Positions 27,124-37,732 of a stretch of 64,000 nucleotides of DNA are shown here, in pieces; position 1 is the first letter of the stretch; each line of letters starts with the position of its first letter. Source of the stretch: Dethiosulfatarculus sandiegensis (GTDB lineage: Bacteria > Desulfobacterota > Desulfarculia > Desulfarculales > Desulfarculaceae); NCBI RefSeq assembly GCF_000931935.2, contig NZ_AZAC01000014.1, positions 372,001-436,000 on the forward strand. Direction: 5' to 3'. The position numbers and the translations under genes were made by a program. The notes below the pieces were generated by a model. The model was not told where the DNA came from and searched no databases. It worked only from the letters and a program-made list of their open reading frames with translations.

Positions 27124-27699
27124 CTACCAGTTCCCATCCTTTAACTCAAAGTGAGCCTTGGGATGGGCACAAGCCGGGCAGACCTCGGGTGCGCCGACGC
27201 CAACATGATTATAACCACAGTTACGGCAGCGCCAGGTAACGGTTTCTTCACGTTTGAAGACCTTGTCGGCCTTGATGTTTTCGATAAAGGCGTTATAGCG
27301 TTCCTCGTGATAGCGCTCGGCCACGGCAATGCTCTCCATGCAGGCGGCTATCTCGGGGAAGCCTTCCTCCAGCGCAACCTTGGCAAAGGAGGGGTACATA
27401 ACGGTGTGCTCGTAGTTCTCTCCGCCTGCGGCCTCGGCCAGGTTATCCAAGGTGGTGCCGATCACTCCGGCGGGGAAAGAAGCCTGGATCTCGACTTCAC
27501 CGCCCTCCAGGAACTTGAAAAGCCTTTTAGCGTGTTCTTTTTCCTGATTGGCTGTCTCCAGGAAGATGGCTTCAATCTGCTTGTAGCCGTCTTTTTTGGC
27601 CTGGGATGCAAAATAGGTGTAACGGTTTCTGGCCTGGGATTCACCGGCAAAAGCGGTAAGGATGTTCTTTTCGGTCTGAGTGCCTTTGAGGGATGGCAT
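27124..27699 (-). CDS. rbr: rubrerythrin
   Basis: 191 aa. A four-helix ferritin-like domain with diiron ligands ([47 protein letters not shown]) covers about 1-150. It is followed by a C-terminal rubredoxin domain (WRCRNCGY and [15 protein letters not shown]). The enzyme reduces hydrogen peroxide to water, which removes the product of desulfoferrodoxin encoded next. GGAG precedes the ATG. It lies directly downstream of the regulatory genes, as expected for a PerR-controlled peroxidase. Confidence 0.97.
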   Translation of the reverse strand: MPSLKGTQTEKNILTAFAGESQARNRYTYFASQAKKDGYKQIEAIFLETANQEKEHAKRLFKFLEGGEVEIQASFPAGVIGTTLDNLAEAAGGENYEHTVMYPSFAKVALEEGFPEIAACMESIAVAERYHEERYNAFIENIKADKVFKREETVTWRCRNCGYNHVGVGAPEVCPACAHPKAHFELKDGNW

Positions 27700-27771
27700 A
27701 TTATCTACTCCTGATTAAAAAAATTAGTTCAACCGGCGGTAAGTTCCGCCTCACCAGACTCTATTTCCAAT

Positions 27772-28002
27772 TCAGCCAGGCAAATTGTCTTTGCCTTCTT
27801 GAGTGATGCCGTATTTGCAGCGGGCCGGGCTGTCAACCAGCCCCTGGGTTTTCAGCTTTTTCACGGTCGCTGTGACCTGTTTGCCGTCCAACCCCGATAT
27901 GGTGGCGATCTGTTTGTTGGCCAGCGGTGCATCCGACTCGGCCAAGGTTTTTAAAACCGCCTTTGCGTCTTCAGAAAGGGTTGCCTTGGTGTCTGCGCAC
28001 AT
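27772..28002 (-). CDS. small winged-helix DNA-binding protein
   Basis: 76 aa. The sequence reads as one winged-helix domain: LSEDAKAVLKTLAESDAPL (helix 1), NKQIATISGLDGKQVTATVK (helix-turn-helix), then KLKTQGLVDSPARCKYGIT (wing). A single cysteine sits in the wing. It has no dimerisation or ligand domain. It lies 11 nt behind the PerR-like gene and 72 nt before rubrerythrin, so it is probably an accessory regulator of this operon. It could instead be a MarR-like fragment, but its ends look natural. Confidence 0.75.
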   Translation of the reverse strand: MCADTKATLSEDAKAVLKTLAESDAPLANKQIATISGLDGKQVTATVKKLKTQGLVDSPARCKYGITQEGKDNLPG

Positions 28003-28013
28003 TTTTGTCTCCT

Positions 28014-28439
28014 TCAGTTCAAAGAAGCGTCTCTTTGTCTTTTCCTGTCAGCCTGGCATTTTGGGCAGATCCCCAAAAATTCCAGATTGTGGGAAATAAT
28101 TTGAAAGTTGGTTTTTTCTGCCATGGAATCTTCCAGCCCCTGGATCAGCGGTAGGTCCGCATCCGCCACTCTTCCGCAGATAACGCAACGCAAGTGGTAG
28201 TGGTTATGCGGATTGCCGTCAAAGCACATCTCTGCGCCACTGACCTCCAGCTTGCGTATAATGCCCTGCTTACTCATCAACTCCAGGTTGCGGTAGACGG
28301 TTCCCAAACTTATCTTGGGAAGCCTTTCTCTTACGATTCCGCACAATTCCCTGGCTGTGGGATGAGTATCAAGCTTTTTCAGTTCCTCCAGAATGACTTT
28401 CTTCTGTTTGGTCATTCGTGGTTTTGGGGTGGGCTCCAT
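28014..28439 (-). CDS. perR: Fur-family regulator, PerR-like
   Basis: 141 aa. The N-terminal winged helix (TARELCGIVRERLPKISLGTVYRNLELMSKQGIIRKL) reads DNA. The C-terminal dimerisation domain has NHYHLRCVICGRVADADLP and CPKCQADRK, the two CxxC pairs forming the structural zinc site, and histidines for the regulatory metal. Fur-family members sense iron, zinc or peroxide; PerR is favoured here because the downstream genes are rubrerythrin, desulfoferrodoxin and FprA. A Fur/PerR-type box lies directly upstream, which suggests autoregulation of the whole minus-strand block. Confidence 0.85.
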   Translation of the reverse strand: MEPTPKPRMTKQKKVILEELKKLDTHPTARELCGIVRERLPKISLGTVYRNLELMSKQGIIRKLEVSGAEMCFDGNPHNHYHLRCVICGRVADADLPLIQGLEDSMAEKTNFQIISHNLEFLGICPKCQADRKRQRDASLN

Positions 28440-28452
28440 GGCCGCTCCAATC

Positions 28453-28476
28453 GATAATAATTACCATTACTGATAA
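28453..28476 (-). promoter_or_regulatory. Fur/PerR-box-like operator
   Basis: GATAATAATTACCATTACTG followed by ATAA is an imperfect dyad resembling the Fur/PerR box (repeated GATAAT-type half-sites). It starts 14 bp upstream of the perR start codon, where repression would block the promoter. Confidence 0.65.
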
Positions 28477-28483
28477 GACTATA

Positions 28484-28923
28484 AAGGTAACCCCACTCTC
28501 TGTCAAGGCGTTGGGCTTAAAAATGGCTCCTAAATTTTCAGGTAGCGAAATCAGCTTTTAGCTTGACTAATTCTGCGAAATACCTTTTATCCGCAAAGGT
28601 GGACTTTACACGGGAACATCGGGAACAGAGTTATACCCTATCCTATTAAAGTAAAACCATCGGGTTGTTTATGCAAGGGTGCAGTTTGGGATAAAAGTAA
28701 CTATTTGCAAGTGCCTTCGTCTTGGCCCGTCTCTCCGGGGAAGGGAAGGGTCTTTTAAAAGGGAGATAATCATATCCTGGTGGTAGATTGGAATTGCTGT
28801 GATAATTATATGATACAGATTCGGTTGGATAAGGGAATTTTTCCAGCTTTTTAAACCCCGTGAGGGGGGCAAGGCCTGTCAAGGTCTGTTTTTTGACACA
28901 TTTGTTTTTTTAAGGAGATACCT
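28484..28923. other. intergenic region between divergent perR and queC
   Basis: No convincing gene is seen. Open frames here lack ribosome-binding sites and protein-like composition. I looked for a preQ1 riboswitch before queC and found no recognisable aptamer. The queC ribosome-binding site AAGGAG is at 28912-28917. Confidence 0.4.
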
Positions 28924-29628
28924 TTGACTGCCAAGAACAATAAGCGTCAGGCGGTTGTTCTACTGTCCGGCGGGCTTGATTCCACCACCTGTCTGGCTAT
29001 TGCCAATGATATGGGATTCACCTGCCACGCTTTAAGTTTTCGTTACGGTCAGCGCAACTTTGTGGAATTGAAATCCGCTGCAAGGGTGGCCAAGATCCTG
29101 GGTGCGGAGACTCACAGAATATTGGATTTGGATCTGCGCATTATCGGTGGATCAGCCCTTACAGATGAACTTGAAGTTCCCAAGGACAGGACTGAGGCCG
29201 AGATGGAGTCTCAAGTGCCTGTAACCTATGTGCCTGCCAGAAACACCCTTTTTTTAAGCTTGGCCCTGGGGTTGGCCGAGGTGGTGGGGGCTCTTGATAT
29301 TTTCATTGGGGTCAATGCCTTGGACTATTCCGGATATCCGGATTGCAGGCCGGAATTTATCAAAGCCTTTGAGGAAGTCGCTCGCCTGGGCACCTGCGTT
29401 GGCGCTGAAAAAGGACAAAAGATAAACATCCAAACTCCCTTGATCGACCTGACCAAGGCCCAGATTATTAAAAAGGGCCTGAGCTTGGGTGTCGACTATG
29501 GCCTGACCCACACCTGCTATGATCCGGACGAGCAGGGCAGGGCTTGCGGCAGGTGTGACTCCTGCCAGTTGAGGCTCAAGGGATTTGCCCAGGCGGGTAT
29601 TGAGGACCCGGTCATTTATTCCTCTTGA
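28924..29628 (+). CDS. queC: 7-cyano-7-deazaguanine synthase
   Basis: 234 aa starting at TTG, with AAGGAG 6 bp upstream. The PP-loop is [17 protein letters not shown]. Substrate-side motifs include [32 protein letters not shown] and [17 protein letters not shown]. The C-terminal zinc site has THTCYDP, RACGRC and SCQLR. QueC converts 7-carboxy-7-deazaguanine to preQ0 using ATP and ammonia, a step in queuosine synthesis. It stands alone, followed by its own terminator; the other que genes are not in the window. Confidence 0.96.
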   Translation: MTAKNNKRQAVVLLSGGLDSTTCLAIANDMGFTCHALSFRYGQRNFVELKSAARVAKILGAETHRILDLDLRIIGGSALTDELEVPKDRTEAEMESQVPVTYVPARNTLFLSLALGLAEVVGALDIFIGVNALDYSGYPDCRPEFIKAFEEVARLGTCVGAEKGQKINIQTPLIDLTKAQIIKKGLSLGVDYGLTHTCYDPDEQGRACGRCDSCQLRLKGFAQAGIEDPVIYSS

Positions 29629-29679
29629 AAAAAACGTACGGTTAATTAAGCAGGCAAGTTTACAGCCGTTTATAAGTAT

Positions 29680-29711
29680 AAATCCCCGGCAGCATCTGCT
29701 GTCGGGGATTT
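29680..29711 (+). terminator. queC terminator
   Basis: A 15-bp stem (AAATCCCCGGCAGCA and near-complement, one G-T wobble) with a 2-base loop is followed by TATTAG. The A-rich left arm lets it also act on the convergent lipoprotein gene. Confidence 0.75.
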
Positions 29712-29735
29712 ATTAGCTCACAACTTAGGGCGTCA

Positions 29736-31802
29736 TCAATATAGAACCGAGCCTGCCGGTGGATCTTTCTTACCAGCCAAGTCCTCTGTCTCGCCACCCT
29801 CGGACTGTGCGGGTTGGTCCTCATGCAGGTTTTGCTCCTTTAAATTTTTTTCTTGATTCAAAGGCTCGTCAAAACCGGGTACTGGGGGTTCGTATAGTTT
29901 GAAGCTGTTGTTCTTAACTGTATAAAGCGTCAGTTCCTTGCGTAGTCTACGGTCCGGGCCCATGCTGAGTTCACCGCACACACCGGGGGCCAGGCGCAGC
30001 TCGTTCAGAGCGTTTTTCATCTGGATTCTGGTCCTGGGCGGATTGGGACCGTTTAAAAGACTCTTGACCACATGGGCTGCGTCATAGGCATGGGCGTCGA
30101 GTACATTGGGGGGACGGTCCAAAGTGGACTCAAACTGAGTCACAAAATCACGCACCAGGGGTTGCCCTGAATCCGCTGCAAAGGCGTCCGGAAAGAGGCT
30201 TCCCTCCACATAGTGCCCGGCCAGATTCAGTAAACGGGGATTGTGCCACAGGTTGGTTCCCATAAGGGTCACACCCACGATATCGAAATAGGTGAGTTGC
30301 GGCGCGATCATCCCCACCCTGCTGGGGCTGTCAGGTACAAAAAGGGCCTCGAAATCTATCCTGGGCTTGGGAGACTCGGGATGTCCCGGCCGATAATTTC
30401 CCGGCGGCAGATGGACCAGCCTTTTGATCTCATCGGTGTAATCAGTGAGTTTGGGGTTGTAGTAGATGGTCCTCACCAGAACTCCGCCCCTTTGTTCCAG
30501 CCCTTTGGCCATAAGAGAGGCAAAGCCTTTGCCATAGGCGCTGTCCGGAGCTAAAACCGCTACTTTTGTCAGACCTCTTTCGCTCATGATTTCCTTGAGC
30601 AGGGCGTCGACCTGTTCTTCAGGCGTGAAAAAGTTCTGGAAAATATAGTCTCCCGCCCTGGTGGCGCCTTCCAGCTGGGTTATGGTGATCAAAGGGGTCT
30701 TAAGCTCTTGCGCCCGCCTGGCCGAGGCTAAGGATGTGGCCGCTCCCATGGGGCCGATAATGGCCATTACCCGGTGCTTTGTAACCAGTCTTGAGACTGC
30801 TTCCGCCGCTTCCATGGGGTTGTTTTTACTGTCTTCGATGAAAAGTTTCACCTGGCCGGCGCCTTGGGTGCTGAATAGTCCCAGGCCGAGTTCCACCGCG
30901 GCCAGCACCTCCCGGCCATGGGCCGAGTAGCGTCCGCTCAAGGGCAGGATCACCCCCACTGACGAGGGCCTGACCATTCTGGCCTGGGCGATCTGGCCTT
31001 CCATCTCCCTTATCTGGTTCATGAACGGCTCGGCATAGGCCATGCCGCGCAGTTCACTCAAGGTGCTTTCGGCCTGGGCGGTGTTGCCTTCTCTGAGGTT
31101 TGCCCGGGCCAGGCCGACCAAAAGGGCCGTGCGAATCTGGGGCGGGTTGGATGCGCTCAAAAGAGGCTTTATTTCATAGGGGGCCAGTCTGCCTGCGGTT
31201 TGGGCCAGTTTATCGGCCACGGTTTCCAAAGTTTCGGGACCGCCCTGCTTGGCCAGCTCCACATAGGTGTTTAAGGCTTCTTTTATCCGGCCCAGGGAAA
31301 TTAGGGCCTCGGCCAGCATGCGGTGGGCCTTTAAGCGTTGTTCCCAATTCAGAGCCCTGGCCGGATGACTTATGATTCTTTTGAGGCGGGAGGCGGACCT
31401 TTGGTTCTGGCCTAGTTTCTGTTCCTGTTCGGCTGCCAGAAGTTCGGCATCCGACGCTTGCCTGGCAAAGGGGTCAAAGGCCAAAAGGCGCAGGGACCAA
31501 TCAAGGGATGCCTGGTGGCGGCCGTCTTGGCCCAGAGCCTTGGCCAACCCGTACATGGCCCGGCTGGCCAGCTCCCTTTCGGGCTTTTGCTTCAAGGCGG
31601 CCCTGTAGGCGTCCACCGCCAGAGCGGCGCGGCCTTGGGCCAGGCGGCTGTCCCCCAGGTTGATCAAGGCCACCACCTCGGTGGTGCTTGGCTTGACCGG
31701 CTCGGGCGGCGCCGTAGTTGGTCTGGGCTGGGCACAGGCCCCCGCAAGGAGGGCCAGCGCCAGCATTAATATGACATGAAGCTTTTTAAGGCGTTGATAC
31801 AC
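29736..31802 (-). CDS. LpoA/YraM-like lipoprotein with TPR and periplasmic-binding-protein domains
   Basis: 688 aa. The lipoprotein signal ends in LLAGAC (lipobox, Cys at about residue 23). Residues 40-270 are helical repeats of TPR type (LGDSRLAQGRAALAVDAYR, YGLAKALGQDGRHQASLDW). From about 280 a type I periplasmic-binding-protein domain begins (VGVILPLSGRYSAHGREVL, AIIGPMGAATSLASARRAQ, VAVLAPDSAYGKGFASLMA, LDAHAYDAAHVV). This layout matches LpoA, the outer-membrane activator of a penicillin-binding protein, and related LivK-like lipoproteins. A tail rich in Glu, Gln and Asp follows. The GTG start lies one base after the dnaK stop, so its translation is coupled to dnaK. Confidence 0.8.
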   Translation of the reverse strand: MYQRLKKLHVILMLALALLAGACAQPRPTTAPPEPVKPSTTEVVALINLGDSRLAQGRAALAVDAYRAALKQKPERELASRAMYGLAKALGQDGRHQASLDWSLRLLAFDPFARQASDAELLAAEQEQKLGQNQRSASRLKRIISHPARALNWEQRLKAHRMLAEALISLGRIKEALNTYVELAKQGGPETLETVADKLAQTAGRLAPYEIKPLLSASNPPQIRTALLVGLARANLREGNTAQAESTLSELRGMAYAEPFMNQIREMEGQIAQARMVRPSSVGVILPLSGRYSAHGREVLAAVELGLGLFSTQGAGQVKLFIEDSKNNPMEAAEAVSRLVTKHRVMAIIGPMGAATSLASARRAQELKTPLITITQLEGATRAGDYIFQNFFTPEEQVDALLKEIMSERGLTKVAVLAPDSAYGKGFASLMAKGLEQRGGVLVRTIYYNPKLTDYTDEIKRLVHLPPGNYRPGHPESPKPRIDFEALFVPDSPSRVGMIAPQLTYFDIVGVTLMGTNLWHNPRLLNLAGHYVEGSLFPDAFAADSGQPLVRDFVTQFESTLDRPPNVLDAHAYDAAHVVKSLLNGPNPPRTRIQMKNALNELRLAPGVCGELSMGPDRRLRKELTLYTVKNNSFKLYEPPVPGFDEPLNQEKNLKEQNLHEDQPAQSEGGETEDLAGKKDPPAGSVLY

Positions 31803-31803
31803 G

Positions 31804-33735
<1,932 letters not shown>

Positions 33736-33848
33736 TTGTTATCTTTTCTCCTTAAAATGCTTTTTGACGCCGCAAAGGGGCTTTTTTATTATGTAAGGCT
33801 CGTTTGCCTGAAACCAGCCGGTTTCAATGCCGCCTTCAGTAAAAAAGT

Positions 33849-34439
33849 TTAATTAACTTTGATTTCCACTTCTTGTTCTTCTTCGCCTGCAGCCCGGGCC
33901 GGCTTTTTGCTCACCACCACCATGGAGGGGCGTAAAAGGCGGTCCTGGAACAGGTAACCCTTTTGAAGCTCCTTGATAACCGTGTTTTCTTCCGCTTCAG
34001 GGTCTTCTTCCTGCATCATTGCTTCGTGAAACTCGGGATTAAAGGGCTCGCCCAGGGCCTTTACAGGCTCAAGGCCATGGCCCGTCAGGACCTTTACCAG
34101 TTCCTGGTAGATCATATTAAGGCCCTCTATTACCGAGTTGTTCTCCTGGTTGCCATCCACATGCCCCAGGGCTCTTTCCATGTTGTCCAGAACCGGGAGC
34201 AGGTCTTTGGTTATGGACTCGTTGGCCCTTTTCAGGAACTCGGTTTTTTCCCGCTGGCTGCGTTTTTTAAAGTTTTCCAGCTCAGCGGCCTGGCGCAAAA
34301 GCCGGTCTTTGAGATCGTCTCTTTCCTTTGCCAGCTCGGCTGCCAAGTCTTCCGCGGGGGCTTTAGTCTTTTCGGCCTCCGGCGCAGCCTGTTCCGGGTT
34401 TTCCTGGGACTTGGGTTTTGAGTCTTTTTTCTTGGTCAC
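33849..34439 (-). CDS. grpE: nucleotide exchange factor GrpE
   Basis: 196 aa, GTG start with AAGGAG upstream. A charged, low-complexity N-terminus leads into a long coiled coil (LKDRLLRQAAELENFKKRSQ, which is diagnostic), then NESITKDLLPVLDNMERALG. The beta domain contains GLEPVKALGEPFNPEFHEAM and GYLFQDRLLRPSMVVVSKKP. GrpE releases ADP from DnaK. It lies 11 nt behind hrcA and 113 nt before dnaK. Confidence 0.98.
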   Translation of the reverse strand: MTKKKDSKPKSQENPEQAAPEAEKTKAPAEDLAAELAKERDDLKDRLLRQAAELENFKKRSQREKTEFLKRANESITKDLLPVLDNMERALGHVDGNQENNSVIEGLNMIYQELVKVLTGHGLEPVKALGEPFNPEFHEAMMQEEDPEAEENTVIKELQKGYLFQDRLLRPSMVVVSKKPARAAGEEEQEVEIKVN

Positions 34440-34450
34440 ACTTAAACTCC

Positions 34451-35500
34451 TTAACAGCGTTGATCCAACAGCCTGCTGACCAGTTTGGCGGTGTAATCCA
34501 CTATAGGTATCACCTTTGAATAATTCATGCGCGTGGGGCCTATCACACCCAATGCGCCCGCAGGTGTACTGGGCGTGCCATAGGAGGATGTGATGGCGCT
34601 TAAACCTTCCAGATCCTCTTCCTGGCTTTCCGAGCCGATGAAAATGCGCACACCCTGAGCCAGAAGTGATTTTTCCAGCAGCCCCAAAATGGTGGATTTC
34701 TCCTCAAAGGCTGCAAAAATCTGGCGCAGACGGGCTACGTCATTAAACTCAGGAGCCTCCATCAGTCTGGTTTGCCCCTCTATTATGATGTCGTTTTGCA
34801 CCTCATACGTTAAGGCCTGCTGACTTAAATTCAAGGCCTGTCCTAAAACTTTGTCAAAACGCATCTTTTCTCGCGTCATTTCGCTGGCTAAGCGCTTTTT
34901 GACTTCAGTCAGGGTGAGGTCGGCCATGAGGTCGCTTAAGTACCTGGAAAATTTATTCAGATCTTCTTGTCTCAGGGCAGTGTCGGCCTCTATGATGCGG
35001 TTTTGCACCGCCCCTGCCCGGGTTACTATGACCACCAGTATCAGGCCGGAATCCAAGAGGATGAACTCCATCTGCCTGAGGACTTCCTGGTCGGGGTGGG
35101 GGGCTGAGACTACGGCCACCTGTTGGCTGAGGCCGCTCAGGGCCCTTCCCGTGGCCTTCAACAACTCGCTTATATCCAGGTGCGTGGCTGCTTCATCTGT
35201 GGGCAAAGCCAGGCGAAGCCGATGTTTTACCGAATCGTCCAGTTCCCTGACTTCCAAAATGGAATCCACATAAAAGCGCAGTCCGTCCGAGGTTGGTATC
35301 CGTCCCGCAGAGGCATGAGGCTGGGTCAGGTAACCCAGTTCCTCCAGCTCGGCCATGACGTTTCTGATGGTGGCCGGGGATACCTTGATGTCTTCCCTGC
35401 TGGCCACGGTTTTAGAACCCACCGGCTCTGCAGTCCTTATGTAATTAGCTATCACTGCAGCCAGAATAGCCTGCGCCCTATGTGTCAGATTTTGCGCCAC
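34451..35500 (-). CDS. hrcA: heat-inducible transcription repressor HrcA
   Basis: 349 aa, GTG start with GGAG nine bases upstream. The winged helix (IRTAEPVGSKTVASREDIKVSPATIRNVMAELEELGYL) is followed by the HrcA-specific PHASAGRIPTSDGLRFYVD segment and a GAF-like C-terminal domain ending in GALGVIGPTRMNYSKVIPIVD. It represses heat-shock operons at CIRCE elements and is assisted by GroEL. As first gene of the operon it should regulate itself, but only a degenerate CIRCE-like sequence is seen upstream. Confidence 0.98.
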   Translation of the reverse strand: MAQNLTHRAQAILAAVIANYIRTAEPVGSKTVASREDIKVSPATIRNVMAELEELGYLTQPHASAGRIPTSDGLRFYVDSILEVRELDDSVKHRLRLALPTDEAATHLDISELLKATGRALSGLSQQVAVVSAPHPDQEVLRQMEFILLDSGLILVVIVTRAGAVQNRIIEADTALRQEDLNKFSRYLSDLMADLTLTEVKKRLASEMTREKMRFDKVLGQALNLSQQALTYEVQNDIIIEGQTRLMEAPEFNDVARLRQIFAAFEEKSTILGLLEKSLLAQGVRIFIGSESQEEDLEGLSAITSSYGTPSTPAGALGVIGPTRMNYSKVIPIVDYTAKLVSRLLDQRC

Positions 35501-35618
35501 TTAGCTGTTCTCCGGATGGCTTTTCGGGCGATTTGGCATCTTGATCCTTTTCCACTAGGGCGCTTTTTCGGCTTTTTTCATCAACCTGGAACACCTCGGT
35601 TTTTGGCCATCTTTTATG

Positions 35619-35648
35619 TTAAGCATTCACTTGGGCAAATGCCATAGC
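35619..35648 (-). promoter_or_regulatory. weak CIRCE-like inverted repeat upstream of hrcA
   Basis: TAAGCATTC matches 7 of 9 bases of the CIRCE left arm, and AAATGCCAT matches about 5 of 9 of the right arm, with an 8-base gap in place of the usual 9. It lies about 120 bp upstream of hrcA. The match is poor and could be chance. Confidence 0.25.
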
Positions 35649-35821
35649 AGGGCCCCACAAAAAATATTTTTAATTGCCGTTGCGTAAGATGTCTGGAAGG
35701 TGCGGGTTTTGGTTGGCTGGCTAAGCTTTCTTTCGGGAGGGGGAGGTTTGCCGGAACCCGGGGCGCGGCCCGGAAGCCAGAACTTAAAGGCGGGGAGAGA
35801 AATTCGGTTTTGCAATAAAGA

Positions 35822-35855
35822 ACTCCGGCCAGGCTATAAAAAGCCTGGCCGGAGT
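35822..35855 (-). terminator. hairpin terminator downstream of ftsY
   Basis: A perfect 14-bp stem (ACTCCGGCCAGGCT and complement) with a 6-base loop begins 13 bp behind the ftsY stop on the minus strand. The T content after it is moderate (TTCTTTATT). Confidence 0.8.
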
Positions 35856-35867
35856 GATTATGGTTGG

Positions 35868-37499
35868 TTAGAAAATGGCCTTGGCAAAATCGGCGGGTTC
35901 AAAGGGACGCAGGTCGTCGATTCCCTCGCCAATCCCCACAAAGCAGACCGGGGTCTGCATCTCAGAAGAGATGGAGACCACAATGCCGCCCTTGGCCGTG
36001 CCGTCGAGCTTGGTCAGCACCAGGCCGGTCAAGGGAACCGCCTGATTAAAGAGCTTGGCCTGGCTCAAGGCGTTCTGACCGGTGGTGGCATCCAAGACCA
36101 GGAGAACCTCATGCGGTGCACCGGGGAGGCGTTTTTGAATCACCCTGTGGATTTTTCTCAACTCGTCCATCAGGTTGACTTTGGTGTGCAAGCGACCGGC
36201 CGTATCGATCAGGACCAGGTCCCGCTCCCGGCTCAAGGCCGCCTCCAGGGCATCATAGGCTACGGCGGAAGGGTCTGCACCATGTCTTTGGCGCACAATG
36301 GGGCAACCGGTTCTTTCAGCCCAGACTTCAAGCTGCTCGGCAGCCGCGGCCCGGAAGGTGTCACCTGCCGCCAAAAGCACCTTTTTACCCTGTTTCGTGA
36401 AATAGTGGGCCAGCTTGCCGATGGAAGTGGTTTTACCCACTCCATTCACCCCGATCACCAGTATGACGTGGGGGTTGTTGTCCCTTTCCGGCGCTGGTTC
36501 AGGGGTGCTCAGGATTCCCTCGATACCTTTGGCCAGGGCTTTTTTAAGGGCTTCCACATCTGTCAGCTCGCTTCTTCTGACCTTGCCCCTTAAGTTGTCC
36601 ATGAGCTTCATGGTGGTGGGCATGCCCATATCAGCCGTGATCAGAACCTCTTCCAGTTCGTCCAACAGCTCCTCGTCTATTTTGCGTCCCAGGGTGATTT
36701 TGTCTATGGAACCGGATATCTTGTCCCTGGTCTTGCCCAGGCGGCTGGAGAGGCGGCTGAAAAAACCCTGCTCTTTACCCGGCTCTGAGGGGGCTTCCTG
36801 TCTTTTCTCTCCCGCCTGTTCTTGGGTGCCTGGGCTTACGGCTTTTTCCGGTTCATCGGGTTCAGCCTCCGGCTCCGGCTCAGAAGGGGGCTCTTCGGGT
36901 TGGGGATCTGCCTTTTCAGCGGGCCGGGCCTTTGGCTCAGGCTTTTGTTTTTCCCTGACGGCCTCTGTTTCTCCCTGTTCTGCTAAAGGTTCGGAAACAG
37001 GTTTGTCCTGATCCGGGGAAGGGCCTGCCTGGTCAGATGCTTCCTTGGCCTGTTCGCAAGGCTCTTGCCGGGCCTGGTCGCTTTTTGCAGGTGTTTCCGG
37101 CTCGGGCTGCGCAGGGGAGTCTTTTTCTTGACCTTGGCTTTGAGCCCCGGCCTGGGCCTTTTCCTGCCTGGCCTTTTTCTGAGCCCTTCTTTTGGCAAAG
37201 AATCCCATTTTTTTCTCGGGTTGGGTCTCCTTGTCGTCTTTTTCCGCCTGTTTGTCGGGCTCTTTTGAGTCTGCCCCGGTTTTTTGGACAGGTTCGGGAG
37301 TCTCTGTCGAGTCTTCAGAGGCTTTGGGTTTATTTTCAATATATTTCGCGGGTTGATCAACCTCAGGTGATTTATCGGCGGCTTTGGCGGTCTGCTCTTC
37401 AGCCGATTCGGCGGCGGTTAACTCCGCCATCTCCTGAACGGCCTTTTGGGCCAGATCCTTGGCTTCTTTATCTTTTTTTTTGCGATTAAAAAGGCCCAT
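35868..37499 (-). CDS. ftsY: signal recognition particle receptor FtsY
   Basis: 543 aa. The first 240 residues form a long, highly charged Glu/Lys/Gln/Pro-rich region (the membrane-binding A domain). The N domain follows (FFSRLSSRLGKTRDKISGSI), then the GTPase G domain: GVNGVGKTTSIGKLAHYF (P-loop), AAGDTFRAAAAEQL, LVLIDTAGRLHTKVNLMDEL, TKLDGTAKGGIVVSISSE and GIGEGIDDLRPFEPADF. FtsY receives ribosome-nascent chain-SRP complexes at the inner membrane. The A domain is longer than in E. coli, a common lineage difference. It is separated from smc by about 230 bp. Confidence 0.98.
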   Translation of the reverse strand: MGLFNRKKKDKEAKDLAQKAVQEMAELTAAESAEEQTAKAADKSPEVDQPAKYIENKPKASEDSTETPEPVQKTGADSKEPDKQAEKDDKETQPEKKMGFFAKRRAQKKARQEKAQAGAQSQGQEKDSPAQPEPETPAKSDQARQEPCEQAKEASDQAGPSPDQDKPVSEPLAEQGETEAVREKQKPEPKARPAEKADPQPEEPPSEPEPEAEPDEPEKAVSPGTQEQAGEKRQEAPSEPGKEQGFFSRLSSRLGKTRDKISGSIDKITLGRKIDEELLDELEEVLITADMGMPTTMKLMDNLRGKVRRSELTDVEALKKALAKGIEGILSTPEPAPERDNNPHVILVIGVNGVGKTTSIGKLAHYFTKQGKKVLLAAGDTFRAAAAEQLEVWAERTGCPIVRQRHGADPSAVAYDALEAALSRERDLVLIDTAGRLHTKVNLMDELRKIHRVIQKRLPGAPHEVLLVLDATTGQNALSQAKLFNQAVPLTGLVLTKLDGTAKGGIVVSISSEMQTPVCFVGIGEGIDDLRPFEPADFAKAIF

Positions 37500-37638
37500 T
37501 TTTCCTTGGTGGGGAAGGGTGATTATTAAAGTAAAAATATAAGCAGGTTTCCGCAGGAAAATTAACCCCGGCTTGGGTCAAAGTCAAGCAGGCTGTATTT
37601 GCTCTGTTTTTTAAAAAAAGGGAAATGGCCGAAAAACA

Positions 37639-37699
37639 AAGACGGCCTGACGACTTGCCGGGTTTGGAAAAACCGGGCATTTCGAAAAAAGACCGTCTT
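37639..37699 (-). terminator. nested inverted repeat, probable smc terminator
   Basis: Outer arms AAGACGG/CCGTCTT enclose inner arms TGCCGGGTTT/AAAACCGGGCA (one mismatch). On the minus strand the structure lies 34 bp behind the smc stop and is followed by TTTGTTTTTC. Confidence 0.6.
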
Positions 37700-37732
37700 G
37701 GTAATCGGATTTAGGCCGGACCCACCAGCTGC

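Noticed and set aside
28646..28882. A 78-codon minus-strand frame between perR and queC
   Set aside because: No ribosome-binding site, no motif, and it sits in the divergent promoter region.
28484..28923. Possible preQ1 riboswitch before queC
   Set aside because: No preQ1 aptamer core or pseudoknot sequence could be recognised near the start codon.
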